This document shows positions 17,275 to 27,279 of a stretch of DNA of 64,000 bases, in pieces. Position numbers and translations under genes: made by a program. The stretch is taken from the NCBI RefSeq assembly GCF_000772935.1, contig NZ_JPVR01000066.1, positions 45,867 through 109,866 of the forward strand, given 5' to 3'. The first letter of the stretch is position 1. Every line of letters begins with the position of its first letter. The DNA comes from Lysinibacillus boronitolerans JCM 21713 = 10a = NBRC 103108. GTDB taxonomy: Bacteria; Bacillota; Bacilli; Bacillales_A; Planococcaceae. The notes under the pieces were generated by a model. The model was not told where the DNA came from. It saw only the letters and a program-made list of their open reading frames with translations, and did no database searches.

Positions 17275-18309
17275 ATGGAACAGCCAAAAGAAAAAGATGT
17301 ACTTTTAGAGGTCAATCACTTATCAATTAAATTCCATTTAAAGAATGGGAAAGAGGCAAAAGTAGTTGAAGATGTGAATTTTACTATTCATAAAGGAGAA
17401 ACCGTTGCACTGGTCGGTGAATCAGGAAGTGGCAAAAGTATTACATCCTTAGCCATTATGCGGTTGTTGCCTATACCTCCAGGAGAAATTACGACAGGCT
17501 CTATCACTTTAAACGGTAAAAATCTACTTACCTATAAAAATAAAGAAATGAGCCGTATTCGAGGCAATGAAATTAGTATGATTTTTCAAGAGCCTATGAC
17601 CTCTTTAGATCCCGTTTTTACGATTGGCAATCAAATGATTGAAGGCATACGAAGACACCAAAAGGTATCGAAAAAAGAGGCATGGAATAAAGCGCTACAG
17701 CTTTTAAAAGAAGTCGGGATTGCGAATGCAGAAAAGGTCATTGCGGAATATCCTCACCAACTATCAGGCGGGATGCGACAACGCGTTATGATTGCCATCG
17801 CAATGTCTAATAATCCGCAGCTATTGATTGCGGATGAGCCAACTACTGCACTTGATGTCACGGTTCAGGCACAGATTTTAAAGCTGATGCTGAAAATGAA
17901 GGAAGAGCATCGATCAGCCATTTTATTCATTACCCATGATATGAGCGTTGTTGCAGAGACAGCAGACCGCGTTATGGTGATGTATGCAGGACAGATTGTC
18001 GAGGAAGCCCCAGTAAGAGAGCTCTTTTTAAATCCACAGCATCCTTATACAACAGCACTTTTAAAGACGATGCCAAGCCTTGAAACAGATGTCAAAAGGC
18101 TACCATCGATTCCTGGTACTGTGCCACCAGCGTATGCATTACCTGATGGCTGTCGCTTTGCGCCACGTTGTCCTCATGCGCTGGCACATTGTCATCAGGA
18201 GCAACCTGCTGTTTATCATATTCAAGAGGCACATAAGGTACGCTGTCATTTATTCACGGAGAAAGGAGAGCTGGCTCATGACGGAGAAAGAAGTTTTGTT
18301 GGAAATTAA
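17275..18309 (+). CDS. Peptide/nickel-type ABC transporter ATP-binding protein (OppD/DppD-like)
   Basis: This 344-residue protein has Walker A GESGSGKS (about 49-56), Q-loop [12 protein letters not shown], signature [12 protein letters not shown], Walker [13 protein letters not shown], and the oligopeptide-family C-terminal cysteine motif [14 protein letters not shown] with HKVRCH. It forms one of the two ATPases of the importer encoded in this operon. Start: ATG after GGAGGGACG. It overlaps the next gene by 32 bases. Confidence 0.92.
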   Translation: MEQPKEKDVLLEVNHLSIKFHLKNGKEAKVVEDVNFTIHKGETVALVGESGSGKSITSLAIMRLLPIPPGEITTGSITLNGKNLLTYKNKEMSRIRGNEISMIFQEPMTSLDPVFTIGNQMIEGIRRHQKVSKKEAWNKALQLLKEVGIANAEKVIAEYPHQLSGGMRQRVMIAIAMSNNPQLLIADEPTTALDVTVQAQILKLMLKMKEEHRSAILFITHDMSVVAETADRVMVMYAGQIVEEAPVRELFLNPQHPYTTALLKTMPSLETDVKRLPSIPGTVPPAYALPDGCRFAPRCPHALAHCHQEQPAVYHIQEAHKVRCHLFTEKGELAHDGERSFVGN

Positions 18310-19291
18310 TCATTTAAAAGCCTACTTTCCTGTGAAGCGTAAGTCGATGAAGGAAGAGAAAAAGGTCATTAAAGCGGTTGATGATATTTCGATTGAGATT
18401 TATAGAGGGGAAACACTTGGTATTGTTGGCGAATCAGGCTCAGGAAAATCCACCTTTGGGCGAACAATTTTAAAGCTTGTTGAACCAACAGCAGGAGAAG
18501 TGTTGTATAAAGGACAACCCATCCAGCATTTAAAGGGGAATAAGCTACAAAGTTATCGCAATCAAATGCAAATGATTTTTCAAGATCCCTTTGCCTCTCT
18601 CAATCCGCGGATGCGAATCGGTTCTATAATCGAAGAACCGATGAAGCTGCAATTAACATTGACGAAGGAGCAACGCAAAGAGCGTGTGAAGGAGCTATTA
18701 CAAAAGGTAGGGCTACCTGAGGATGCCATGCATAAGTTTCCCCATGAATTTTCTGGTGGGCAGCGGCAGCGTATTGGGATTGCACGGGCATTAGCGATTC
18801 ATCCAGAATTCATAATTGCTGATGAGCCCGTTTCAGCACTGGATGTGTCGGTGCAATCACAAGTGCTCAATCTCATGATGGATTTACAGGATGAATTTCA
18901 ATTAACCTATTTATTTATTTCACATGATTTAAGCGTTGTGAAACATATTAGTGACCGTGTGGCAGTGCTGTATTTAGGGAGAGTAGTGGAGGTTGGGACA
19001 AAGAAGGAGCTATATGCCAATCCGTTACATCCCTACACACAAGCATTACTATCTGCAATACCAGTTGTTAATTTTGATGAGCCCAAACAAGAAATACTTT
19101 TACAGGGCGAGTTACCAAGTCCAATGAATCCACCTGTTGGCTGTGTCTTTCATACACGTTGCCCGTATGTGATGGAAAGATGCCATCAGGAGAGACCGCA
19201 GCTTCTCAATGAAAATGATCATCAACGAGTTGCCTGTTTTTTATATGACAAAAAATCAGAAAATTATAATTATTTAAAAAGTGAGGTGTGA
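18278..19291 (+). CDS. Peptide/nickel-type ABC transporter ATP-binding protein (OppF/DppF-like)
   Basis: This 337-residue protein has Walker [24 protein letters not shown], signature FSGGQRQRIGIARA, Walker B IIADEPVSALD and the C-terminal HTRCPYVMERC motif. The start is ATG 18278 after GAAAGGAGAG, inside the end of the upstream gene; the open frame extends further upstream only as a shadow. Partner of the OppD-like ATPase. Confidence 0.92.
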   Translation: MTEKEVLLEINHLKAYFPVKRKSMKEEKKVIKAVDDISIEIYRGETLGIVGESGSGKSTFGRTILKLVEPTAGEVLYKGQPIQHLKGNKLQSYRNQMQMIFQDPFASLNPRMRIGSIIEEPMKLQLTLTKEQRKERVKELLQKVGLPEDAMHKFPHEFSGGQRQRIGIARALAIHPEFIIADEPVSALDVSVQSQVLNLMMDLQDEFQLTYLFISHDLSVVKHISDRVAVLYLGRVVEVGTKKELYANPLHPYTQALLSAIPVVNFDEPKQEILLQGELPSPMNPPVGCVFHTRCPYVMERCHQERPQLLNENDHQRVACFLYDKKSENYNYLKSEV

Positions 19292-19294
19292 AGA

Positions 19295-20266
19295 ATGTTT
19301 GGCAATATAACAGATGTGCCAGGTGTTAAGGTAGGACATCGCGAGAATAAGGAGGGCATCACAGGCTGTACGGCGCTAGTAGTGGAAAACGGAGCAGTTT
19401 GTGGAGTGGATGTTCGAGGCTCTGCACCAGGTACTCGTGAAACTGATGCGTTAGATCCCATCAATGAAATTAACCGGGTCCATGCCATTTGTTTAGCTGG
19501 GGGTAGTGCGTTTGGGTTAGATGCTGCTACAGGCGTAATGCAATTTCTAGAGGAGCAAGGGATTGGAGTCGATGCAGGGGTAGCGAAAATACCGATTGTA
19601 CCAAGTGCAGTACTCTTTGACTTGTTTATCGGTGATCCGCATGCACGACCTACTGCACTTATGGGCTATGAAGCGGCACAAGCGGCACAAGTTGGTTCAT
19701 TTCCAAACGGCAATGTAGGCGCAGGCTACGGAGCAACTGTAGGCAAATTAGCTGGTCCAGAATTTGCAATGAAGGGTGGGCTTGGTAGTGCTTCCTATGC
19801 GGGGAAAGATGGTCTTGTAGCAGGTGCTATCGTGGCTGTCAATGCAGTAGGAGATGTCAAGGACCCTACAACAAGGCAAATTTTAGCTGGAGCAAGAGAT
19901 AAGCATTCTGGTCAATGGGTGGATTGCTGTGCCTATCTAGAGGAGCATGCGCAATCAGAGGCTTTAGCGGGTACCAATACAACCATTGGTGTTGTGGCAG
20001 TGAATGCCAAGCTAACGAAGGCAGAGGCTAAAAAGATTGCGCAGCTTACGCAAAATGCCTTAGCACGCACGATTTATCCTGTTCATACGATGCTGGATGG
20101 CGATACGATTTTTGTACTCGGTACAGGAGATCAATGCTATGCACTTGATTATTTAGGCCAGCTAGCAACAAAGGTGATGGAGGAAGCGATTCTAGCTGGC
20201 ATTAAAGCCGCTGAGCAATTGGCGGATGTTGAAAGTTATACAAGCATTCAAAAGAAAAGCATTTAG
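19295..20266 (+). CDS. P1 (S58) family peptidase, DmpA/beta-aminopeptidase-like
   Basis: This 323-residue protein reads DVPGVKVGHRENKEGITGCTALV at its start, then ALDPINEINRVHAICLAGGSAFGLDAATGV and the self-cleavage region TNTTIGVVAVNA, whose threonines lie at about 227-230. The family includes the L-aminopeptidase D-esterase DmpA and beta-peptidyl aminopeptidases. These cut themselves to expose an N-terminal Ser/Thr nucleophile. There is no signal peptide, so it would act on imported peptides. It sits between the importer's ATPases and its binding protein, which supports hydrolysis of the transported compound. Confidence 0.88.
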   Translation: MFGNITDVPGVKVGHRENKEGITGCTALVVENGAVCGVDVRGSAPGTRETDALDPINEINRVHAICLAGGSAFGLDAATGVMQFLEEQGIGVDAGVAKIPIVPSAVLFDLFIGDPHARPTALMGYEAAQAAQVGSFPNGNVGAGYGATVGKLAGPEFAMKGGLGSASYAGKDGLVAGAIVAVNAVGDVKDPTTRQILAGARDKHSGQWVDCCAYLEEHAQSEALAGTNTTIGVVAVNAKLTKAEAKKIAQLTQNALARTIYPVHTMLDGDTIFVLGTGDQCYALDYLGQLATKVMEEAILAGIKAAEQLADVESYTSIQKKSI

Positions 20267-20283
20267 GAAAAGGGGGAACAGCC

Positions 20284-21840
20284 ATGCAATGGAAGAAAAG
20301 CGGATTGTTACTACTAACAGTGTTGATGGCAATCGTTATGGCAGCTTGTTCAAGTGATGGAGAGAAAACGACGACTACTTCAGGTACTACAGATGGTCAA
20401 ACGGCAACAGATGTTCCACAGGAAATTGTTGTGCGTGTGAATGATGATCCAGATTTTTTAGATCCACATAAAGCGACAGCGTCCATTTCGTATCAAATGA
20501 TTCTAAATATCTTTGAGGGGCTAATGGCTCCTGAAACAGATGGCTCCTTAAAAGAGGGACTTGCGGAAAGCTATGAAATCTCTGAGGATGGCTTAACCTA
20601 TACGTTTAAAATTCGCCAAGGTGTGAAGTTTCATAATGGTGATGACTTAACAATGGAGGATATTCAATATTCCTTTGACCGTTTAATGGGGAAAAATGGT
20701 GGGGAAAAAATGTCCAATAGCTTTGATAATGTAGCATCTACAGAGGCGCCTGATGCAAGTACATTTGTGATTAAGCTAAAAGAGCCAAATTCAAATTTCT
20801 TGTATTCATTAACAGGCAGACAATCAGCTATTATTCCAAAGAGCAATGATGGGAAGCATAATGAAAATCCAATTGGTACAGGTCCATTTGCCTTTGTGAA
20901 ATATGCACCAGGTACAAATTTAGAGCTTAAGAAAAATGAACAGTATTGGCAAGAAGGATTACCTTATTTGAATAAAGTAACCTTTGCCTTCCAATCAGAT
21001 GATCAGGCAGCCATTATGAGCTTAATGGCAAACGAAGTTGATTTAACGAGTGTTCCTTGGCACCGTGTGAGCGAGGTAGAGGGAAGCTATAATTTATCAC
21101 ACCAAAATAATAACTCTTCTCTTATTGTTACATTTAACGAAACAAAGGCACCATTTGACAATGTGAAGGTTCGTCAAGCAATCAATTACGCAATTAGTAA
21201 AGCCGATATTATTGACTCTGTGTTTGCAGGCTATGCTGTGCCACTTGGCTCTAATATGAGTCCAGCGATGGGCGATTTCCAAAAGAAGGGCTTAGAAAGC
21301 ATGTATGAGCGAGATGTGGAAAAAGCGAAGGCGTTATTAGCAGAAGCAGGATATCCGGATGGCTTTAAAACAAAAATTACCGTGTCTTCACACAATGATA
21401 TTTACTCAAATATTGCACAAATTGTCGTGGCTAATTTGCAAGAAATCGGAATTGATGTAGAAATTGAAGTAGTGGAATGGGGAATTTGGCTAGATCGCGT
21501 TTACTTTGGCCGTGACTATGCAATGACAACGATTGACTTAACAGGTCGTGCATCTGCTTTTGAAGTGTTGAATGATTACATTTCTACAAACGATAGTGAA
21601 AACTTCTTCTTATTTAAAAATGAAGAATACGACAAAATTATGGCTGATGTTTTAAAGGAAACCGACCAGGCTAAGCAAATAGAGTACTATCATCGTGCAC
21701 AAGAAATATTAGCAGAGCAGGCGACAGCAGTATATATTGCGGATTATCAAATTGTTTGGGGATCTGACAAACAGGTGACGGGGCTCAAGAGCTATCCATT
21801 CTGGTTCCACGATATGTCAGAGGTCAAGTTTTCAAACTAG
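20284..21840 (+). CDS. Substrate-binding lipoprotein of peptide-type ABC importer (SBP family 5)
   Basis: This 518-residue protein has a lipoprotein signal peptide (KKSGLLLLTVLMAIVMAAC, lipobox cysteine near residue 22) and then a Ser/Thr-rich linker. The binding domain of the DppA/OppA family follows, with DPDFLDPHKATAS, LAESYEISEDGLTYTFKIRQGVKFHNGD and VRQAINYAISKADI. It is anchored outside the membrane and delivers substrate to the permeases encoded next. Confidence 0.92.
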   Translation: MQWKKSGLLLLTVLMAIVMAACSSDGEKTTTTSGTTDGQTATDVPQEIVVRVNDDPDFLDPHKATASISYQMILNIFEGLMAPETDGSLKEGLAESYEISEDGLTYTFKIRQGVKFHNGDDLTMEDIQYSFDRLMGKNGGEKMSNSFDNVASTEAPDASTFVIKLKEPNSNFLYSLTGRQSAIIPKSNDGKHNENPIGTGPFAFVKYAPGTNLELKKNEQYWQEGLPYLNKVTFAFQSDDQAAIMSLMANEVDLTSVPWHRVSEVEGSYNLSHQNNNSSLIVTFNETKAPFDNVKVRQAINYAISKADIIDSVFAGYAVPLGSNMSPAMGDFQKKGLESMYERDVEKAKALLAEAGYPDGFKTKITVSSHNDIYSNIAQIVVANLQEIGIDVEIEVVEWGIWLDRVYFGRDYAMTTIDLTGRASAFEVLNDYISTNDSENFFLFKNEEYDKIMADVLKETDQAKQIEYYHRAQEILAEQATAVYIADYQIVWGSDKQVTGLKSYPFWFHDMSEVKFSN

Positions 21841-21856
21841 AAAGGGATGAGTGCTT

Positions 21857-22798
21857 ATGATGTATATTCTACGTCGAATCATCCTGTTAATAACAACCAT
21901 CCTTCTAGTATCCATTATTACATTTGGTGTTTTTCAAATTTTACCCGGTGATCCAGTTCGCACAATGCTAGGGACAGAGGCGGATCCCACTCAAATTGAA
22001 AATTTACGATCTGAGCTTGGCTTGGATCGTCCTCTTTATGAACAATATGTGGATTGGATGAAGGGCTTATTGACAGGGCAATTAGGGAATTCCATTCGAT
22101 TTTCCATGCCAGTAAAAGAATTATTATTTGATCGACTTCCTGTTACCATGTCATTAGCAGGACTTACCCTTATCATTGTCTTAATCATCTCATTACCTTT
22201 AGGGATGTTTGCAGCAAGAAGACAAAATAAATTAAGTGATGTGTCATTATCGACTGTAACCCAGATCGGTATGGCAGTGCCTTCCTTTTGGCTAGGGATG
22301 ATGCTTATTCTTTACATTGGCCTACAGTTCAGCTTCTTTAAAATTAGTGGCTATATACCTTGGACACAAAGTGTAGCAGGGGCGCTCAGTACCCTAATAC
22401 TTCCAGCCTTAACGATTGCGATTCCGCAAATTGCGGTGAATTTTCGTTATGTTCGTACAGCCATTTTGGAGCAGGTCCAGCTCGATTATGTCCGCACGAT
22501 ACGCAGTAAAGGGATGTCAGAACAAAATGTAATGTATAAGCATGTATTGAAAAATTCCATGATTCCGATATTGACGGTTTTTGGGTTGATTATGGCGGAG
22601 GTTGTGGCAGGAACGATTATTGTGGAGCAGGTGTTTTCATTGCCAGGGATTGGTCAGTTATTGATTACGGCTATCAGTAATCGTGATTTTCCACTCGTAC
22701 AAGGAATCGTTATGTATATTACAGTAGCTGTTGTCATGATTAATTTTATCGTCGATGTTTTATATTCTGTGTTGGACCCTAGAATTCGATTACGTTAA
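21857..22798 (+). CDS. ABC transporter permease (DppB-like)
   Basis: This 313-residue membrane protein has six predicted helices, the N-terminal MYILRRIILLITTILL and FQILPGDPVRTMLG typical of DppB, and the EAA-type loop around IRSKGMSEQNVMYKHVLKNS. Start choice is uncertain between GTG 21851, ATG 21857 and ATG 21860; I prefer 21857 for its spacing from AAAGGGATGAG. Confidence 0.9.
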   Translation: MMYILRRIILLITTILLVSIITFGVFQILPGDPVRTMLGTEADPTQIENLRSELGLDRPLYEQYVDWMKGLLTGQLGNSIRFSMPVKELLFDRLPVTMSLAGLTLIIVLIISLPLGMFAARRQNKLSDVSLSTVTQIGMAVPSFWLGMMLILYIGLQFSFFKISGYIPWTQSVAGALSTLILPALTIAIPQIAVNFRYVRTAILEQVQLDYVRTIRSKGMSEQNVMYKHVLKNSMIPILTVFGLIMAEVVAGTIIVEQVFSLPGIGQLLITAISNRDFPLVQGIVMYITVAVVMINFIVDVLYSVLDPRIRLR

Positions 22799-22810
22799 GA
22801 GGTGACTACC

Positions 22811-23638
22811 ATGAAACAACTACAGCGCTATACTAAAAAAATCAATTTAATCATTGGTCTCCTCGTCATTGTTGGCTTTCTGCTCGTCATGATTGTTAGC
22901 TTTTTTTATACACCCCATGATGTCAACGCGATGAATATACCTGAAAAATTGCGTGGTCCAGGTGGAGCCTATATGTTTGGAACAGATGAATTCGGGCGAG
23001 ATATTTTTAGCCGCATTATGAAGGGGACGCAAACAGCCTTTGCCGTGGGTCTATTAACGGTTGCAATCGGAACAGTATTTGGTATTCTCATAGGCGGGAT
23101 TGCAGGCTATGTTGGTGGCTGGGTCGATGAAATATTTATGCGCACGATGGACGCTTTAATGGCCTTTCCAGGAATCATCTTAGCATTAATGCTTGTAGCA
23201 GTATTCGGTCCAGGAATAACGAATACAGCGATAGCGCTTGGAATTATCGCGATACCAGCTATTGCGAGGATTGCCCGCAGTGGCTTTGTGCAACAGCGCG
23301 ACTCGGAATATGTGCTAGCAGCGAAATTAATTGGTGTTAAGCCTTATAGCATCATGTTCCGTCATATATTGCCAAACATTTCGTCGCAAATTATTGTTGC
23401 AGCAACCGTGACGTTTGCGACAGCAATGTTAGCCGAGGCAGCACTGAGCTATTTAGGGCTTGGGGTACAGCCACCAAACCCTAGCTGGGGTAGAATGTTA
23501 AAAGATTCACAAGCCTATTTAATCGGTGCCCCTTGGTATACGTATGCCCCTGGGGGAGCCATTACGATTCTCGTTCTAGGCTTATATATGCTCAGTAATG
23601 CTTTACGAGATTTTATGGACCCACGTTCAAAATCGTAA
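22811..23638 (+). CDS. ABC transporter permease (DppC-like)
   Basis: This 275-residue membrane protein has the DppC pattern: GTDEFGRDIFSRIMKGTQTA near residue 60, the EAA loop AAKLIGVKPYSIMFRHILPN, and the C-terminal YLGLGVQPPNPSWGRML. The ATG at 22811 follows AGAGGTGA; a GTG at 22802 is inside that site. It is the last gene of the operon. Its end overlaps the end of the convergent pucR-type gene by 12 bases and no terminator hairpin separates them. Confidence 0.9.
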   Translation: MKQLQRYTKKINLIIGLLVIVGFLLVMIVSFFYTPHDVNAMNIPEKLRGPGGAYMFGTDEFGRDIFSRIMKGTQTAFAVGLLTVAIGTVFGILIGGIAGYVGGWVDEIFMRTMDALMAFPGIILALMLVAVFGPGITNTAIALGIIAIPAIARIARSGFVQQRDSEYVLAAKLIGVKPYSIMFRHILPNISSQIIVAATVTFATAMLAEAALSYLGLGVQPPNPSWGRMLKDSQAYLIGAPWYTYAPGGAITILVLGLYMLSNALRDFMDPRSKS

Positions 23639-25264
23639 TAGATCAGGTGCTGTCTTTTGCAACAGTTCATATGCCTTAACAGCCATTTCAATATTGAGGC
23701 GATGGGGAGCTTGTAAAAAATCAGCACCTAGTATACTTTCTAATCGTTCTATTCGTTTGTAAAGTGTTTGACGGACAATAAACAGCTGTTCCGCTGTATC
23801 ATTTTTAGCCCCATTACAGGTCAGATAAACAGCCAATGTTTGAAATAAATCATGGCTACTTTTTTGATCTAATACTAAAATTTCCTGTAAATAATCTTTT
23901 ACAAATTGTAGGAGGGCTGTTTGATCCTGCTGTAATAACAATCGGTAGACACCTAAATCCTTATAATAGATGGAGCTCGTCAATTGATGATGCTGCATTT
24001 GGATGGCTGATTTGGCTTCCTTATAGCCCAGATGAACACTTTCGATCGTTTGATAGACATTGCTAATACCACAGCTAAGGGTAAGTTGCTCAAAAAATTG
24101 TGCTGCTTTTCGTGCAACAATCTGTGAGATCGCTTGATCAAAGGCGTCGCGATTGTCTTTCATATAATCTGCGGCAATGAAAAAGGCTAATATAATAATC
24201 TCGTGCTGTCTTACTGAAACAGTAGGAAAAAATCCAAGCTTTTTCAGAATCGAACGAACATACATGGCATTTTGTAGCTGGATTTCCTGCCATTCTTCTT
24301 CAGGCACGGTATTGGCTTCATCATGTAGATTGAACACGACGACTCGGTAAAATAAATTACGACTTTCGATTGGTAGATAGCTTTGGTAGTATTGAATATC
24401 TACTGGCTGACCTTGAATTAATGCTAGTATGAATTCATCCTCACGGCTTTGCTGTCGCTCCTGAAGCATGCGGTTACGCATTAAAATATGGGCAATCGAC
24501 ATAGTTGCTCGTTCAAGGTTTAACAAGGTGTAATCACTCTGCTTTGGCAGTTCAGAATGCATACATAAATAGCCCCACACTTGTCCAAGCCCATTAACAG
24601 GAATAATGACAAAATGGTCTTTACCCAAGGATAGTAGGTGCAAGGGCTCTTGTAGTTCTAACTGCTGACAATGCTCCTCCATGACACGTAAGTATTTTTT
24701 AGCCTCCATAGGATAATAAAAGCTTTTAGTATCTTCTGAGACAAATAGAAATGGCGCATTTGTATCTTGATGGAGCACTTGTAATATTTTTAAAATACCA
24801 TTTGGCATTAATGATAATTCCATAAAAGTTTTGGATAGTGTATCAAGCTGTGTAAGTGCCTGCTGGTGTTGATTAATTATGTACGTGTGCAAATCTTGTG
24901 TAATATCAATAAATCGTACAATTTCTTCAAAGATGATGATAGGGAAATGATGGGCATTTGCCATGGCAATCAATTCTACGGGAACATGGTCAAAATAGTC
25001 GCCAATTTCGATGCAAAGGCCAGCTGCCTCATTACGAATAAGGTTTTGTAAATAGGCAATTTGTGTTTCTCGTTCTAGCTGTAAGCCGACTCCCGTAGTT
25101 AAAATTAATTCACCACCATTGATTAATGTTTCAAAATCTTTAATTTCTAATATATGTGTCCACAATACTTGGCGATCAAGGCCGTGCTGCCCTGCAATAA
25201 GCTTCGCCGATTCAAAATGCTTGCGCTTGAGGACATCACGTACGAGTAGAGGATGTTTCGACAT
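23627..25264 (-). CDS. PucR family transcriptional regulator
   Basis: This 545-residue protein has the N-terminal PucR domain (about 5-125, VRDVLKRKHFESAKLIAG ... LINGGELILTTGVGLQ), a GGDEF-like middle (about 285-410) and a C-terminal helix-turn-helix of the PucR/CdaR type (AEQLFIVRQTLYKRIERLESILG, about 495-520). Such regulators usually activate nitrogen-compound catabolism. The ATG at 25264 is preferred to an adjacent TTG. It lies between, and probably controls, the convergent operon at 12729-23638 and the divergent aminotransferase at 25405. Confidence 0.9.
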   Translation of the reverse strand: MSKHPLLVRDVLKRKHFESAKLIAGQHGLDRQVLWTHILEIKDFETLINGGELILTTGVGLQLERETQIAYLQNLIRNEAAGLCIEIGDYFDHVPVELIAMANAHHFPIIIFEEIVRFIDITQDLHTYIINQHQQALTQLDTLSKTFMELSLMPNGILKILQVLHQDTNAPFLFVSEDTKSFYYPMEAKKYLRVMEEHCQQLELQEPLHLLSLGKDHFVIIPVNGLGQVWGYLCMHSELPKQSDYTLLNLERATMSIAHILMRNRMLQERQQSREDEFILALIQGQPVDIQYYQSYLPIESRNLFYRVVVFNLHDEANTVPEEEWQEIQLQNAMYVRSILKKLGFFPTVSVRQHEIIILAFFIAADYMKDNRDAFDQAISQIVARKAAQFFEQLTLSCGISNVYQTIESVHLGYKEAKSAIQMQHHQLTSSIYYKDLGVYRLLLQQDQTALLQFVKDYLQEILVLDQKSSHDLFQTLAVYLTCNGAKNDTAEQLFIVRQTLYKRIERLESILGADFLQAPHRLNIEMAVKAYELLQKTAPDLLRF

Positions 25265-25404
25265 CAATTAGCACCTGCCCTTCGAATGTACAATGTCTAT
25301 TTCATTATGTTAGAGAAATCAGAAAATTTCAATATTAACTAGCTTAATAGGGAAAATGGTGATAGACAAAAAGACACCGATGATACACGATTGGAGGTCA
25401 TGAT

Positions 25405-26760
25405 ATGGAGCGAAACGATCAGTTTACACATACTTTACAGCAAAAAGATCATGAAAACATTTGGCATCACATGTCTATCTATAACGACAAAGCACCTCCC
25501 ATTATTGAACAGGGAGAAGGGGCGTGGATTACAGATAGTTTAGGCAATCGCTTTTTAGATGGTATGTCAGGCTTATGGGCAGTGAATGTAGGGTATGGGC
25601 GTGAGCGTCTTGCCAAGGTTGCGTATGAGCAGCTAAAAAAGCTTTGCTATGCTCCTTTAACACAAAGCCATGAACCTGCTATTAGGCTCGCTGAAAAAAT
25701 TAACAGCCTACTTGATGATGACTATATGATGTTTTATTCCAATAGTGGCTCAGATGCGAATGAAGTGGCGTTTAAGTTAATACGTCAATACCATCAACAA
25801 AATGGGGAAGGGAACCGCTACAAAATCATTGCTCGCTATCGGGGCTATCATGGCAGTTCACTTGGGGCATTAGCAGCTACAGGTCAGGCATTACGTAAAT
25901 TTAAGTACGAGCCGCTGACACCAGGCTTCTTACATGTTGCTCCACCTGATCACTATCGTCGTCCAAAAGGGCAATCAATTGAGACATACAGCCTAGCACT
26001 TGCCCGAGAAATGGAAGAAAAGATTATTTGGGAGCAAAAAGAAACCATTGCGGCTGTCATTATGGAGCCACTCATCACGGGTGGTGGAGTGCTGATCCCA
26101 CATCCTACATATGTCAAAGAAGTCGAGCGCATTTGTAGAAAGCATGGGGTATTACTCATCATGGATGAGGTCATATGTGGCTTCGGACGGACAGGTAAGC
26201 TATTTGGCCATCAGCATTTTGATATTCGACCAGATGTTATTACCATGGCGAAAGGATTAACGAGTGCCTACCTACCACTATCCATTACAGCTATACGTAA
26301 AGACATTTATGAAAAATTTAAAGAGACGGACGGCTATAGTCATTTTCGCCATATCAATACATTTGGGGGCAATCCAGCAGCTTGTGCAGTGGCCTTAGAA
26401 AATATAAAAATCATGGAAGAGGAAGGACTTGTGCAGCGAGCAAGAGATTTGGGTATTCAATTCCTACATGATTTGCAAGACCTATTAGAGCTGCCCTTCG
26501 TTGGTGATATTCGTGGGCTTGGGCTACTCATTGGCATCGAGCTGGTCGAAGATAAACAATCTCAAACACCTGCCAAGCCTGAGCTAATCGCGAAAATTAT
26601 GGCTGATTGTCAAGCAAATGGCTTAATTGTTGGAAGAAATGGTGATACAGTTGAAGGCTTCAATAATATCATTACGTTAAGTCCACCGCTTTGCTGTACA
26701 GACGAGGACTTTGAGTTTATGGTTGCTGTATTAAAACGAGTATTTGCAGCCAACGTCTAG
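25405..26760 (+). CDS. Class III (omega) aminotransferase
   Basis: This 451-residue PLP enzyme has SNSGSDANEVAFKLIRQYH, YHGSSLGALAATG, LLIMDEVICGFGRTG and the PLP lysine in MAKGLTSAYLPLS. Close families use beta-alanine, taurine, putrescine-like amines or 8-amino-7-oxononanoate. No biotin genes are nearby, so a catabolic omega-transaminase is favoured. Start: ATG after GGAGGTC. It is divergent from the PucR-type regulator with a 140-base shared control region. Confidence 0.9.
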   Translation: MERNDQFTHTLQQKDHENIWHHMSIYNDKAPPIIEQGEGAWITDSLGNRFLDGMSGLWAVNVGYGRERLAKVAYEQLKKLCYAPLTQSHEPAIRLAEKINSLLDDDYMMFYSNSGSDANEVAFKLIRQYHQQNGEGNRYKIIARYRGYHGSSLGALAATGQALRKFKYEPLTPGFLHVAPPDHYRRPKGQSIETYSLALAREMEEKIIWEQKETIAAVIMEPLITGGGVLIPHPTYVKEVERICRKHGVLLIMDEVICGFGRTGKLFGHQHFDIRPDVITMAKGLTSAYLPLSITAIRKDIYEKFKETDGYSHFRHINTFGGNPAACAVALENIKIMEEEGLVQRARDLGIQFLHDLQDLLELPFVGDIRGLGLLIGIELVEDKQSQTPAKPELIAKIMADCQANGLIVGRNGDTVEGFNNIITLSPPLCCTDEDFEFMVAVLKRVFAANV

Positions 26761-26764
26761 CCTG

Positions 26765-26806
26765 AGGCGATTCCAAATGTGCAAAAAACACGAGGAATCG
26801 CCTTTA
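26765..26806. terminator. Terminator between the aminotransferase and marR
   Basis: A perfect 10-bp stem AGGCGATTCC/GGAATCGCCT (26765-26774 with 26794-26803) separates two convergent genes. The tail on the plus strand is TTTAA, so it is moderate. Confidence 0.7.
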
Positions 26807-27256
26807 ATACTGTCGTTTATGCCCTTTCTTCACCTCTTCCCAGTCAATTTCGATGTTATGCAACACACGTGTTAGAAGACTGTGAATGCTGTTAATCTCC
26901 TCATTGGAAAACCCCTCAAGCGCACGGGCATTGGAATATTCGCCCTCCCGTTTTAAAAAAGGATAGATGTCCATGCTTTTAGCTGTAGGAAAAAGTAATT
27001 TATTTTTCTTATTCCCTTGTTCAATTCGTTTTTCAATAAAGCCTTTGGTCTCCAATTTTTGAATAGCTCGTGAAGCCGTTGTACGGTCTACCTTCAATAG
27101 CTCTGCAACTTTCTCTTGAATAATACCTGGATTTTCACAAATACGGATAACATATAAATATTGCCCCTTCGTCAAATCCAATTCCTTGAATTCAATATTG
27201 CTTATCGAGTCTAATGCCCGTGCAATGGCACCTATTTCACGTAAGATTTCTTTCAT
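26804..27256 (-). CDS. MarR family transcriptional regulator
   Basis: This is a 150-residue winged-helix protein with LTKGQYLYVIRICENPGIIQEKVAELLKVDRTTASRAIQKLETKGFIEKRI in the DNA-binding region. The start is ATG 27256 after AGGAGGATCG; upstream in-frame codons lack a ribosome site. It is divergent from a GNAT gene, with two near-palindromic candidate operators between them. Confidence 0.9.
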   Translation of the reverse strand: MKEILREIGAIARALDSISNIEFKELDLTKGQYLYVIRICENPGIIQEKVAELLKVDRTTASRAIQKLETKGFIEKRIEQGNKKNKLLFPTAKSMDIYPFLKREGEYSNARALEGFSNEEINSIHSLLTRVLHNIEIDWEEVKKGHKRQY

Positions 27257-27279
27257 GTTCGATCCTCCTGAGATTTTTG

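Noticed and set aside
18080..18277. Long N-terminal extension of the OppF-like gene
   Set aside because: It lies inside the OppD-like gene in another frame; the ATG at 18278 has a good ribosome site and gives the family length.
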